Assembly: GCF_000699445.3 (NCBI RefSeq)
Contig: NC_067200.1
Coordinates: 4,728,950-4,792,949 of the forward strand
Source: Schistosoma haematobium
Taxonomy: Eukaryota; Platyhelminthes; Trematoda; Strigeidida; Schistosomatidae
Direction of reading: 5' to 3'
Length of the DNA stretch: 64,000 nt
Positions 46,901 to 58,633 of this stretch are shown piece by piece. The notes beneath the pieces are model-generated. The model saw only the letters and a list, made by a program, of their open reading frames with translations. It was not told where the DNA came from and ran no database searches. Both the position numbers and the translations under genes were made by a program. The stretch's first letter is position 1. Each line of letters starts with the position of its first letter.

Positions 46901-49900
46901 TGGCACTTTTTTCAAACAATGAATTATAGGAAGTCAAATGTTATCGGTAGAAATTTTGACATATTTGAGCCGATTAAGGACAAACAATTTATCTTATAGT
47001 GCTTTCCAAAACAGTCATTTTCTGCCAAGCTTTAATACGTCTTCTGAAGTTCAGCTAATTGAAAATTTCATTGCCAAATAATCTGCGAGATAAATTGTTA
47101 AAATCTTGATCGTCTCTCAGTGTGTACTTGTTTGAATGTCAGCATTTAGTACTTCACCAATTTGAAATACAACAAATGTGTGGTAACTAAAAAGGGCAGG
47201 TGAGATGGAAGATTTCATTTGTGTTGAACTGAATCCATCTTGATTGCTTCGAGGTTATCAGGAATTGTATGTACGGTAATGGATGGAAGTGAGTACATTA
47301 ACAGAATTCCTCCACATGACAACAAATTCTCGTGCAGCAGCATTGCAGTTATTCACAATTACGTTTCCGTCAACTGACGTAGATATTCATCTCAAAGTGT
47401 AGCGCATCATTGCATGGTAGATAGATCGTTCATTGAATTTCAGTGAAATTGACAACTGAAGTGAGTCAGATTATCATCGTAGACTAGATGAGGCAAACTC
47501 CTGAGGAAAGTGAGGAGATCAGTATGCTTACTGTGTAACTAGTTGTCCTTGTGTGAAGTTATGTGAATGACGAGAAACTCCTTCAGTGATTGGTTGGCTC
47601 TGATAAAGGTGGTTTTGTGTTGACAGATGTTTACTCAGACTTCCGTTACTTCTTTTCAGCTTTCTAAGCTAATTGGCGAAGACCAAAAGGAAACGAACTT
47701 TTCAGGCTCAATTCGGTGCGGAGAAGAAGGTAACAAACGTTATTTACATTCTCATTTACACCGACCTATACAAACAGTCATGTGTTAGCCTAATATTAAC
47801 TTCTGTATGTAGCCTTCGATCACCACGTCAATGCAGAAATTTACTGTATTCTGTCATAGTGATCTAATATATGTTTCTAACGGACTATATTATTCAGTAT
47901 TTTCGTGCAAAAAAAGATTGATCGAAGTGTCATTGAAGTGTTGATGTTTAAACGTGTGAAATAAAATCTGAATGCTTCTGGTAAATTCATTGTCCAAACA
48001 CCACTGTTTATTGAAAACTCAAAGTGGATGATGTGTTTTCACATGTTGGAGCGAAGTTTAATATCATAAGTGATAATATAACAAAGTTTAAACTAGTGCT
48101 GATAAAACGGCGTGTTTTGATCAAAATTTATTTCACAAGATGAGAAAGAAATCCAAATAAATGTTCCAGGAAAATGGATCCAAAGCGGAACGTTAGTGGA
48201 TTGGGAACCTCTCGGTGGTATGTTAAACCGTATTGTATCAGAAATGACTATTTTCACAGTTGAATGCATCGATTTTGCTCCAAATATTGAAAATTTCATG
48301 TGCAATTTCAGTAAATAACTAAATGAAATTTAGCTACTAGTATCAAATCACTCTATTCTATACGTGGATTCTCTGTTGATTATTTAGAATGATGAAGGAC
48401 GGATGGCCTTCACGTCCTCACGTTGGTAAAATTCACTTAAGCGTACACGATGTTACAAGACGATAGATGAGATAATATATGTCAGTTTGTTGGTTGTGCA
48501 TTGACTTGGAAGTGTCCTTATTTTTTCAACTTGCTACATGTGATAATGAATTTTCCTTAGCTATTAAAATCGTGAAAACACTCCATGAAATTGCAGTTGA
48601 CTTGGAAATAATATCTCAGTTTCCAAATCCTCTACTTTATCCTACTCATCCGATAAATTGAATGTATAGACAAGTCAGGTGTTCAGATTTCGATATACCA
48701 TAAGCAGTAGATACTCGTACAGTATCAAAAATACTGAGGATTTTCATGTTAGGTAAGTGTTTCCTTTCTCATTGATATGTATGGTGAGTATTCTCAAACA
48801 CTATTCTGTTCGTCATGTGTTGGAGTATTGAAATAACATCACTTCTGCTGAGATTATTCGATAATCTAATGTTCAGATTGACTCCAATATTCGTTGGATA
48901 AAATATAATTTAGTATCGGTGAATGTTCATGATCCAGGTAGTGTGACGTACTAGCCGACAGCATACAGAGTATAATGTGATCACATAGTTTGAAACATTC
49001 CATAACGATAGGTCAACTGAAATCTCTTTATTTCGATGGAATTAACATAAATATAAGTGAATTTATTGTTTGGGAACAACTGACGTTCCTGCACGGATTT
49101 CAAAATAGTCAGTGTGAGTGAGTTCTCAATGTTATTTACCAGTTTTAACTTGTTGAATCGGTACACGAGACACGTTTTCATTATCAAACTGATATCAGTG
49201 GATGAAACTCGAAATCTGTTAGAAATTAAATGCAGTAGGCTTTGCTGAACCAGATGATAGCATAGTGTATATATTTCTGAATGAGAACAGTCATCAAAAT
49301 CTACCAAATTCGCACGTCAATAATCATCGTTAAACATTCAACTTAGTTTAATTCAGTTCCGAGATGTTGTCGTGAAGTGTGAGTGACATGGTATGATTAT
49401 GTTCTCGTTCTAATGAATATGTACACTGAGTAATCTTGCACACCTTTCACTTTATCATGTGGGAGGACATAAAATTACCATCTCGACAACTGAGAGGATC
49501 ATTTCATAATGTAATGTTTAGATCGACTTTAATATTCGTTGAATAAAATGTTGCTCATTATGGATGTGTTTTCATTCAAAACCAAAATGTTGTCGTGAAA
49601 TGTGAATGTCAACAAAAGTGTGCTGAATTTCCGATTGCGCGAGTTGGTGACAAATTCCTAGTGAATGAAATAGTCGCCTAACTTCGAAACCATCATTATA
49701 TCATCGAGTTATAGTTATATGTTTAGTAATTCACCTACCTTTTGTTTGATAACCTGATATGCAATCACCTCATTCTTCCCACTGAAGACTGTCCAAAACA
49801 CAATTCGACCGAAGCATGTAAAGACGCAACAACATCAAATACAACGTGCATTTGGTGTGAAACAGCCAACATGTGCATCACCAGCAATGATAAGGATCTT

Positions 49901-51371
49901 CATGAATTCAAAGTAAATGGTTGCAAGAATAAAGTAAGTAATTGGTAGACTTCACAGATTGTTTTCAATATTACCATATTCTACATAATAAATCTATTTA
50001 CTCAGAAGAACGTTTTATTGCTACGAATAATTAATGATTTGCATTTTTCTCTCAGTGCATAAATCAACGTGTTGTATACGTTGACGATGTTTATTCAAAT
50101 ATAAGCACAATGTTGTGCTTCCATATGGATATCCAATACCCCATATAAGTGTTGTTTAACATCTATGACTAGAGACATGCTTATTTTCGGCTCATAGGAT
50201 GCGTAGCGGTTAGCGATGTTCAATATAAAGCCGCATATCTACGTGAACTGCTGAAAAGTATAGACGAGATCAGCGTGCATGATGAAGCGTTATATGTTTA
50301 AAATTGAGTGGCATGATTGGATGATGAGTGAAGATTCGTAGACTTCCAATACTGAATTTCAGATAGACGTGTTTGATTCTCTGTTGAGAAATACGTATCC
50401 TGTATCGATTGCTTTAATAAATCTGTCAGTTATAATTTGGTCGTTTAATATTTAGATTGTGTTAAGTCGTGATATCAAGAAATTAAATTTCATCACAAAC
50501 ATAAGTTGTCAGTTAGTTGTAGGTGTTACGGATGCAGAGGAATATAGCAATCATTATCATGTTAAGTCTAATGATGTCCTTGGACTTTAAATGGGCATTC
50601 CCTATTGGCCATTATTTATTTCACTCGTTGAATATTGTACAGATGTTGTTTTCTATTTTTATGGTATGATGAGATCTGTTTGGTTGGTATATAAACAGTA
50701 TGTTTGAAATATGACGATTCATATCTCAGAGGCTGTGACTTGCGTTCTGGACTCAACTGGCTGGGCTAGACAGCGAAGCAGGGCCAATCAGAACTCTAGG
50801 CCGTCCATTACGTGTTAAAGTGTTACTGTAATCGATTGATAAAACGCTGCTCCATCTAAACTGCAATGCACACGTTACAACAGTAGGATAGTGCGTAATT
50901 AACACATTGACTGTCAAATCGGTAGCGGATATTCTAAATCACATTCATTTCCATAATCAATTGCCATAATAGTGCATGATAAATGATGAGTTATTTTAAG
51001 AATATTTAATATTTGGTAATATTGCCACTGTTTCACGCTTCAAATGAACCAGAAAGTTCACATTTCGAGCAAACGAACACTTATCAAACACGAAACTACA
51101 ACTCCAGAAATCACTGAAGCTGACTTAGGAAATGAAGTTTAGAAAACTATATGAAAAACTGAATGAAATTTGGAAAATATTTGATATTAAGTAATTATCG
51201 TGCTGTTTTGTTTTTCAGAATATTACCATGGAGATTACTGAAAATAGAAAACAAAGAGATTCATACAATTTCCTGTACATTGTCATACCACTTATTGTCC
51301 TTTTCTTTGTTGTATGCGTTGGCTGTGGCATTTGGCTATGGTTCTACAAACGGAAGAAAGTTTATCCATAG
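43981..51371 (+). CDS. CP391S/PLXDC-like membrane protein with PSI domain, 8 exons
   Basis: Predicted cell-surface or secreted-type glycoprotein. Exons: 43981-43985, 44086-44356, 44413-44482, 44774-44866, 45801-45851, 48140-48217, 49788-49933, 51219-51371. Each has GT/AG borders and the phases join to 867 bases (288 residues). The first exon encodes only Met and part of Arg. Residues 8-24 are hydrophobic (FILLCSIIVLVYKFF), a signal peptide or anchor. Residues 93-147 (LPFKFYGAQDI, then STSGTITMYG) resemble the start of the nidogen-like domain of PLXDC proteins. Residues 164-238 (SGTLVDWEPLGDC, TCIWCETANMC) match the segment before and within their PSI domain. Residues 257-281 form a transmembrane helix with a short KRKKVYP tail. 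Schistosome egg proteins of the CP391S type have this layout (from memory). About 90 residues of the nidogen-like core are absent between exons 5 and 6, exactly where repeat R copy 2 sits. Exons may have been missed or lost. Confidence 0.72.
46785..48025. repeat. Direct repeat R, copy 2 (inside intron 5)
   Basis: Second copy of 39012-40252, lying in the intron between exons 5 and 6 of the CP391S-like gene. The candidate exon 47660-47729 starts in phase 0 and ends in phase 1. It could join exon 6 but not exon 5 directly, so a further exon would be needed. Confidence 0.9.
48862..49551. repeat. Degenerate tandem repeats in intron 6
   Basis: ATAATCTAATGTTCAGATTG then CTCCAATATTCGTTGGATAA (48862-48900) recurs in altered form at 49507-49551. 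GATGTTGTCGTGAAGTGTGA (49362) recurs near 49589. They suggest an old internal duplication of intron sequence. Confidence 0.4.
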
Positions 51372-51435
51372 ATCCCACAAAGATCTTGTCACTTGTTTCC
51401 ATCACGCTTACTTAGTTATTTTTATATTTTAGCTT

Positions 51436-51441
51436 AATAAA
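51436..51441 (+). terminator. Polyadenylation signal of CP391S-like gene
   Basis: AATAAA, 65 bases after the TAG stop at 51369-51371, a normal spacing for cleavage and polyadenylation. Confidence 0.6.
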
Positions 51442-52234
51442 AACGCCATATTTTTTGAATCATTTCAATTAATTGGAAATTGTTTCATGGAACTAATTTA
51501 CGCTTTTACGACTGTTTAAGTAATAACTGATGTATTTTGCTGATAAAATATGTTCTTTTTTATTTGCGTGATTGTTTTCATTCAATAAAAATTGATTAGA
51601 TTTACAAATGTTTAGTACATTTCATTTGTAATCAACAGTATCGTGTATAAGTGATTACGTAACAATTACAATCAACAATAAGTCCGTTGTGAATGTCCCA
51701 TTACTGGAAAATTTTATTCGAAATTGACGACGTTCGTTGTTTTGAACTTAGATGTCGGAATACCACATAAGTATTTAACAGGACACTTCAATCCTTTTTT
51801 ACTTGATTAGTTACTGTTTAGTGAACGCCGGATGACTGGCTACTTTGATTAGTGTTATGAATGCTGATTATAAGATAATTCTGTACAGTTCAGCTGATAC
51901 TTAACTCGAAATAAAGGAAAAATGTAGGATAAGTGAGTTAGTGACAGTTCCACCATAACATCATAACACCATATTATAATAAGAAAGGTTTGAAAACCAA
52001 GCACACTACAGTGCTTGCATCAATGATTGACCACTTTATTGTGTTATATTTAGTAAATGTTTGGTCCCATTCCCATGAAATTATGAGATAGGATTCGGCA
52101 CAGATTCGTTTGCATTGGTTGCTCGAATCTTCTCATTGACGGTCTGGAATGAAATAGACTAGTTTCTCTTATTGACATATATGTATCCTGTGAGGATTGC
52201 TTCGAAATTGAGACCACATCACGAGTAATATAAG
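51442..52234. other. Non-coding, no gene seen
   Basis: AT-rich 3' flank of the CP391S-like gene. 52170-52234 may be the start of an SM-alpha copy (ATATATGTATCCTGTGAGGA). Confidence 0.4.
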
Positions 52235-52300
52235 CGAGGATTAATGTTGGCTAGTAGCGGAATCCAGGTTGCACGTCAACTCGTCCTATTTGTCACTCGT
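52170..52300 (-). repeat. SM-alpha SINE relic with degraded hammerhead
   Basis: The minus strand reads ATGACGAG, then ACAAATAGGACGAGTT and ACCTGGATTCC, recognisable as stem II and tail of the SM-alpha hammerhead; GAAAC is changed to GAGTT. The 52170 end looks like other SM-alpha starts. Confidence 0.5.
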
Positions 52301-52631
52301 CATGTTAATGTGCCTGAAACACAGATTGATGTTCACAACTGTACTCCAAGTTATTATCGTTCACTACAAACATCATCGCGTTATCCGCAAAGAAAATGAG
52401 GTCGGACATTCACTGGCTTTTACAATTAGCCTCAACACAGCATATAAAGATGAAAACAGATTTGACGAATGTTCATCCTGTGACATACTGCATTCTCGAG
52501 AATCAGATTTTCTTCAAGATGTCGAATGTTTTCTGTTCTATTCAAATACAAATACATTCAATTCGGCTTGCAATATTCTCAAGCCATTAAGCCGAGTATG
52601 ACTGTGGATGGTGAGAGGGACTGTCATCTGT
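52300..52631 (+). pseudogene. Possible exon or gene relic, unrecognised
   Basis: Protein-like pieces occur in two frames: ETQIDVHNCTPSYYRSLQTS, then ENRFDECSSCDILHSRES, then KPSMTVDGERDCHLSTIHQ just before a GTAAGT at 52647. The frame shifts between them, so this is either a decayed exon or chance. No family recognised. Confidence 0.25.
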
Positions 52632-52669
52632 CAACAATTCATCAAGGTAAGTTACACTTGCTACCGCTT

Positions 52670-53045
52670 CGAATGCGGAGATCAGTCTTCGATTCACGAG
52701 TTGATAATTTAAATGATATGAACATATCCGAATTAAACTGAATCATTTGATATTGTAAAATGAATGCGAAATTCAGTTTAGTAGACAGTCGTTCATAAAA
52801 AACATTATTTCCGATCACACGAGGAGTATCAGTTACGTCAAGATTTGGGGTACACTTTAATGACTTTTATCAACCACCATAAAACCTAAATTCACGGTTT
52901 CTGCCAACAGCCTTCAAACAACGAACAACGTCTAATATATCTCTCACATGAAATTATCTGAAAATATGAATTTGAAATTTTCGAGACGTGGCATACTTGA
53001 AATGCTATATAAATATTCAACTACGAATGCTTCCTTACAAAAAGT
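52670..53045. repeat. Duplicated block A, copy 2
   Basis: Homologous to 62990-63310 (CACGAGGAGTAT, ACCACCATAAAACC against ACTACTATGAAACC, TTTCTGCCAACAGCC) and in its first half to 38555-38830. Directly followed by a decayed RTE and then block B. Confidence 0.7.
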
Positions 53046-53059
53046 TCCATATCAATTTT

Positions 53060-55076
53060 AATCTGACCTTGGCTTTTCTTTATATTTCGGTCAAATTTTT
53101 GTTCATTCTTGTCATGTCTGTCGTCGTTTCTTGTCTTTTGGTGTTATTTGGGCTTCCTCTTCTCCTTTGGCCTTGAAGGGTTTAAAAGAAGGTTTGTTTT
53201 CTCCCATAGTAAGTTGTTGCTGACCAGTGGATTGGAAGTATTTTGCGTGATCAACTGTTAATAAATACTTGTATCTTCTGTATGATGGCTTTCATAGTTC
53301 TAGAGGTATTCGCTCCATACAATGGAACTGTTTTGACATTAGTATTGAAAATTCTGGCTTTGGTGTTGGTTGAAAATAGTTTTGACTTGTAAATACGCTG
53401 CTCTTGTTCAATTGTTGGTGGACTACAATTGTTTGTAAGGATCGTCTGAGCTGCTCGATATCGGATGAGTTCAGTGAGGCTGGTCAATTCAAGAGTTCCT
53501 CAAAATGCTCTACCCACTTGTTCCGCTGTTCTCCAATGTTGGTCAATACCTTGCCTCATTTACTTTCCTCTGGTTGTTCTAGAGAGCTTCTTAGTTTTAT
53601 CATACAGTGGACTCATGTTTCATTCTCCTGAATCCTTCACCGTCGTTCTTGATAGATCTTCTACTCCGTTTCGTTTATAGACTCTGAGAGTCCTCTTTAC
53701 TTGTTTGTGTGCTTCTGTGTATTCAGCTTGTGCCTTGAATTTCTCGACTGTTGTTCGACTGATATTGATTGCTGCCTTCTTGTTTCTCATTTCTTGAATC
53801 CTACTCAGTGAATCAACAGTGATTCATTCCTTGTGATGGTGCTTCTTGTGGCCGGGAACCTCGTGACACGTTGAAGTGATCGTCTCCTTCACCACTTCTT
53901 GGTTGTTATTTGAGACTGATCCCAATCTATCAAGAAGAACGTGAAAAGCCTGAAATCTATTGCTGAGGGCTATCTTGAATTTGTTGAGTTTGTTCGGTAT
54001 CCCGAAGAAAGGCCGCACTAAACTTTTGTGATCTTGTCCGCTTCAATGTCCAGTTCTTCTTGAGATTTAGTTTCATCATGGTGACAAGCAACGGATGCTC
54101 TGAGGCTATATCAGCTACTCTCGTAGTTTTCACATCCTCCATCGTCTTCCTGAGCATCTCGTTGCTGCAGACATGGTCAACTGGGTTCTGTGTAGTGTGA
54201 TCCGTTGAAATCCATATGGCTTGGTATTTGCGCTTATGTAGGAATATGATGCCGCCTATGTTCAGTTTATTGAAGGCACTAAAGTTTGCAATTTCTCACC
54301 ATCTTCGTTCATTTTTCTACTAGTCCATGTCGTCCCATGATATCTTCATACCCGGTGTTGTTCAATTTAAACTAGGCATTTGAGATACTCTTCAGAATGG
54401 ACAAGTCCTTCGTATGCATTTCCCAACGATTGACTGTAACCTATTGTATAATTCGTCAATAGATTCATCATTGTAATCGTTAGTAGCCTGGTATCATTGG
54501 ATGACGTTCATTCTAATGCTCTCTTTCTTTGTTTTGAGGGAGGATTTGATGATCATTGATCAATGAGATTCACATAAGTGCTTTTGCGCTTGTGCGGATA
54601 GCATCAGTGCAACTGCTTGTGTATGTGGAGCATTTTGTTCATCATGGTAGGAGTATAACAGCAGCTATCCTGAAGCTAGACTTTGGTGTCCAGCCTGCGT
54701 CTAATATGTTACACTGATTGTAAACACCTCATGGTTGTATCATCCCACTTCGTCTGCAATTCGGCTGAGTCTCCTAGTCGCCTACATTGTACTTACATCC
54801 CACGAACCTGAATTAACGGTCACCCGAATGTCGGAAGAGGCATCAGCATCGCGAATTCCAAAGGTTCTCGGCCTTCATCATAAGATGTCATAGCTGTTCT
54901 AAATGAAGGCCTATTAAATCCCAGGGCAGAATTTAAATGGATTGAATTACTATTTGTGATCAGCGATTTTCAACGAGTTTCGCTTCTACGCGATAGGTTC
55001 AGTAACCCCATGTCCAACCCTCCAAATTTATCTGGGGGTGGGATAGTCAGTAGCACCAGAGGGACTCCGGGCGGAG
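53060..55076 (-). mobile_element. Decayed SR2-like RTE, internally deleted
   Basis: Minus-strand remnants in RTE order from the tail (53060-53400) to endonuclease pieces (54157-53824 with a frame like RKTMEDVKTTRVADIASEHP) and the 5' terminus at 55041-55076. The RT core is mostly deleted around 53420-53480. Frames are heavily broken, so it is much older than 25744-28956. Its 5' terminus and flank match 36238-36290. Confidence 0.8.
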
Positions 55077-56882
55077 TCACTTCACGACAATATCCAGGCG
55101 TATTCAATACTCAAAACAAACATACATTTTGTCTACCTTAGAATGTCTTCACAGGAACTTATGGACAAATCTGTTAGTACATTTATCAGATAGTTTCCGG
55201 CTATATAATGTCTAATGATACACGATGAAGACAAACCAACATTCATTAAATTACATATGAAACGACTTAAGTAAAAATATATGTGAATCGTGCTGTCAAT
55301 ACAGTTTCATGTGAACTACAGTGTTCTGTAATAAGAAGACCAAAATCCGATATTAGTTCGCAGACGCTGCACGGTATATGTCAACGCATTTCCTGAAGTG
55401 TTCTCCTAGTTCAATTAATATTCTATGATAAAGAGACTCCAATCTGCATGATCTACCACAGTCTCAATGACCAAAACACACAGGAAGTGACAACTAGGCG
55501 AGTCTAGAATATTCGTGAGTAGTAACTGTCGCTATATAGATTGATAAACTGAGGACTTGAATACCAGTTGATTTCATGAGAAAACGACCACAAAACTCTA
55601 GTGAAATTAGATGATAAAACGTATTATTAGGAAGTGATGTTTTTTATTCTAAATAAGATTCATAATACGCCCACTATACATAATAGAAAACATAGAATAC
55701 CATATTATCTGATCAATGAGATGGAATGCGGTGATAGACAACAACAAAGTGTAATCATTGATATTTCTGCAAACAACTGAGGTCAACAGAAATATGTTTT
55801 TGTCAAGAAAATGGTCAGATTACTTACACTGAGATAAAAGAATAATAGATTTTACTTTGAAAATGCTATAAGATGTAGCAGAAATGATAGAATGTGGTGT
55901 TATTTTATTTTCAATTCGGAAAATCGGACAAAATTCACAACTTTTTAGATCATATTCTCAAGAGCACCTAATTCAAAGTCCTTTGCATCATTAGGCCAAT
56001 TGGGGAAATTCGATCGACATGTATCTTCCACATGGAACATTCCGTTTCCGAGTGTGTGTAACCGTCGTCATATTCGTGCCTTTGTGACCCTAATATTTTC
56101 GACGTGTTTTCGGCGTCCATGCCACTCCAATGGCCAATGATCTATGTATTTTCAACGTAACAACCGACCCCACATGTCCTATGTTTTCTAAATAGCACAT
56201 TTATTTGATAAAAATATTTATTTTATAAAATAGCTCTGGAGCTGTATGTCGCCTTGTTCGTCACTATGTAGCGAAAATTATTTGTACTTTATCTGGTACA
56301 TTACAGTGTCACGTGTGTGGTTGGTCTTTCATTTTGAATTATCACACTTATGTAAAAAATACATGAATATTAGCATGCGTCTACCAGCCATCTGTAAACG
56401 TACAAAAAGTTAACATGCATTTATATTGTGACTGCCTGAACTATAAAATTACATGCTTGTCTGAGGGATTTGAAATGCTGTTAAAACAGAGTTATGAATA
56501 ATTCATGCGTGTGACAGTGGATTAAATACGTGCACCGAGTTTTCGTTGAGTGTGTATTAGTAGAATTACCAGAAGAGCACAATGGTGACTGTGGTGACGA
56601 GATATACGGAGTTGCACACATTTTTGTTACTGAAGCCTGACGTGGTTTATGTCGTTTGAGTGATATGCGCGCGACCTCGTTTGTTACCAAGCCGTACTAA
56701 TGCGCTATAAATGTACCAGTAAATGTGAATATTCATGACGGGTTGGCGAAATTTGCTTTCATGTGGCGAACAATTGTGCATCTTTGAAATATCAGCTCTA
56801 AACTACATGTTCTGCCGTATACTGTTCCGGGAATAGTGAGTCAATTGAAGTAATATGAAAACATTTATGGTTAATGGATGGT
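55077..56882. repeat. Duplicated block B, copy 2
   Basis: Homologous to 36274-37988. The stretch 56480-56770 is unlike copy 1. Confidence 0.85.
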
Positions 56883-57191
56883 GCAGCATGCTGTTTTATG
56901 TGTGAATGAATAGATAAGATGAACACAGTCGTTATTTATGCAGCGTTGAATATCTGATGTGTATATTAACATTAAAGTAAGGATCGTCGATCCGTTCAGA
57001 TAGTATCTAAATGGGAATCTTCTTCCACTTCATTTTTTCCTTCTTTAGAAATGTTTGTAATTTTGGTTCTGTTGCTTTTGTACTATATAACTTCTCAACA
57101 TTCGTCTCTTGATTCTTATGTAACTACTATTCTATTGACCATCCATTATGAAATTCTGTTCCTTCTCTTTTTCTTATATTACACAACGCAG

Positions 57192-57313
57192 TAACCTCTT
57201 GATTACTCTGAATATTAATAATCCTCTTTCTTCCAATTACTCAATGTTAATTTCAATGTCATTATGTCATTATTATTACGTAACGTATCCACTTGATGAG
57301 TATTATATCATTG
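57192..57313 (+). CDS. Possible ectodomain exon of membrane protein gene
   Basis: A strong pyrimidine tract and CAG precede 40 open codons (NLLITLNINNPLSSNYSM, then VTYPLDEYYII). The end at ATTG|GTGCAA is in the phase needed to join the exon at 58634, giving Asp at the junction. The donor is weak and no domain is recognised. Confidence 0.35.
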
Positions 57314-57965
57314 GTGCAAATCATACTTATGTATATTAGTGTAGAGTTATGATGAAAAACTAATTGAAAAGAAATTTCTTTGCTCAATTCGGTCCTTCTT
57401 TATTGACCAAATGGCAAAATGGTAATTTTCACTATATAAAATGTTTATCTACCAATAACCCACAGACCAACAGTCAGTAACACCGTGGACTGATCCCTTG
57501 AACTGACTAAATCATTCATATGTCTAAGGTTAAACATTCATTCATTAATTTTTTAATCCCTGATATGTGATTGTGTGGTAAGTGCTTTAGCCTACTAAAG
57601 TAAGCCTCTCTCTGACTCCTTATTCTAAGCTGTTCTAAATTTTGTAAATCTCATAAGTTGAACTGTCAGTGTTGGTCATTCGATAAACTACCAATGCGTA
57701 TAACTGTCCACGAAAGTAATAGTCAATACACTATCGTGGAAAATACGGTAAGGGAAAGATGATAAAAAGTCAAATTATGGTATCTAGTTGTTTAAGTGTA
57801 ATCGATATAAATAAATAAAAGAAGACAACAACTGAGAACTTATCCGATATCTATTAAGTGGTTACTTTAACGTTATTAGATAATATACCTTTCGGGTTAC
57901 AGAAACATTCTTTGTCTGAACAATAGACAACTCTTTATACTTTGTGATATTAATTGCTTGATCAT

Positions 57966-58130
57966 CTATGTGGTGTGCGCTACTTATATTGACATAAGTA
58001 GTAGATGATGTTAGTCGTGAACAGAATGTCTGACAGCAGAGAGACATGAGGATGGAACAGTAAAGAATGGAAGCATAATGCAATCTGCATGAAAATGCAA
58101 GAACAATGAATTCTGCATTGTAAGATGATC
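57966..58130 (+). repeat. Interspersed repeat with conserved hairpin, uninterrupted copy
   Basis: CTACTTATATTGACATAAGTAG (hairpin arms CTACTTAT/ATAAGTAG), then GAACAGAATGTCTGACAGCA; the contiguous version of the repeat split at 24775-25150. Confidence 0.5.
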
Positions 58131-58364
58131 ACATTTAGACATGTAATTATTTGATAAAGTCTAAAGATCCTAGATTTGATCCTTGATGAGATCATTATTG
58201 AGGTGTTACATTTAAAAATGAGATCGCCTTTCATTGCTTCCTGATCTTGAATGAATGTCTAACCAATATGATGATATAAACAAGAAAAATTAACTTATAA
58301 ATCTAACAATAAAAGGAAATACAATTATAGAATTCATGAGTTAATTGAAGATAGACCATCATAG

Positions 58365-58560
58365 AAATCTGGAATCACTAGACGACCATTTCGTTCCAAT
58401 ATATTGACTCCTCAGTAGTGTGCATCAACGATCTTGACTCGTGAGATTCGAACCCAGGATCTACTAGTCTCATTCACGAGGGTCTAACCACTAGACCACG
58501 AAGATGAAATGGCTGTCCAGTGCTTTCAGGTTTTCCATGATAGTCTAGTTACAAATTACC
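58365..58560. repeat. Inverted pair of tRNA-headed SINE tails
   Basis: On the minus strand: a tRNA-like head (58502-58439) with A box TGGTCTAGTGG, B box GGTTCGAATCT and a TCGTG/CACGA acceptor-like pairing, then a hammerhead-type tail (58420-58375). On the plus strand from 58503 a second tail GATGAAATGGCTGTCCAGTG faces away from it. Confidence 0.65.
58375..58420 (-). ncRNA. Hammerhead-type ribozyme motif in tRNA-headed SINE
   Basis: Reads CACTA (stem I), CTGAGGAG, TCAATATATTGGA (stem II), ACGAAATGG, TCGTC (cleavage triplet GTC), TAGTG (stem I partner). The core differs from CUGAUGAG at one position. Among the second-family copies it is the one with the best-preserved core. Confidence 0.6.
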
Positions 58561-58633
58561 TCATTATTAACTAGGATGAACAAAATTTCATACTTTTCAT
58601 ATTCATTTCTATCATTTTGTTTTAATGTTTTAG

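Noticed and set aside
48264..48320. Possible alternative terminal exon after exon 6 (VECIDFAPNIENF then a stop)
   Set aside because: The phase fits, but joining exon 6 directly to the PSI exon gives the PLXDC-like order and a conserved-looking C pattern; kept only as an unlikely isoform.
48546..48660. Possible terminal exon (AIKIVKTLHEIAVDLE... stop)
   Set aside because: Phase-compatible with exon 6 but unlike the PLXDC/PSI pattern, with no polyadenylation signal nearby; chance frame more likely.
58437..58505. tRNA-like sequence with A and B boxes and acceptor pairing on the minus strand
   Set aside because: It is followed by a SINE tail with hammerhead motifs and has mismatches in the anticodon arm, so it is a SINE head and not a working tRNA gene.
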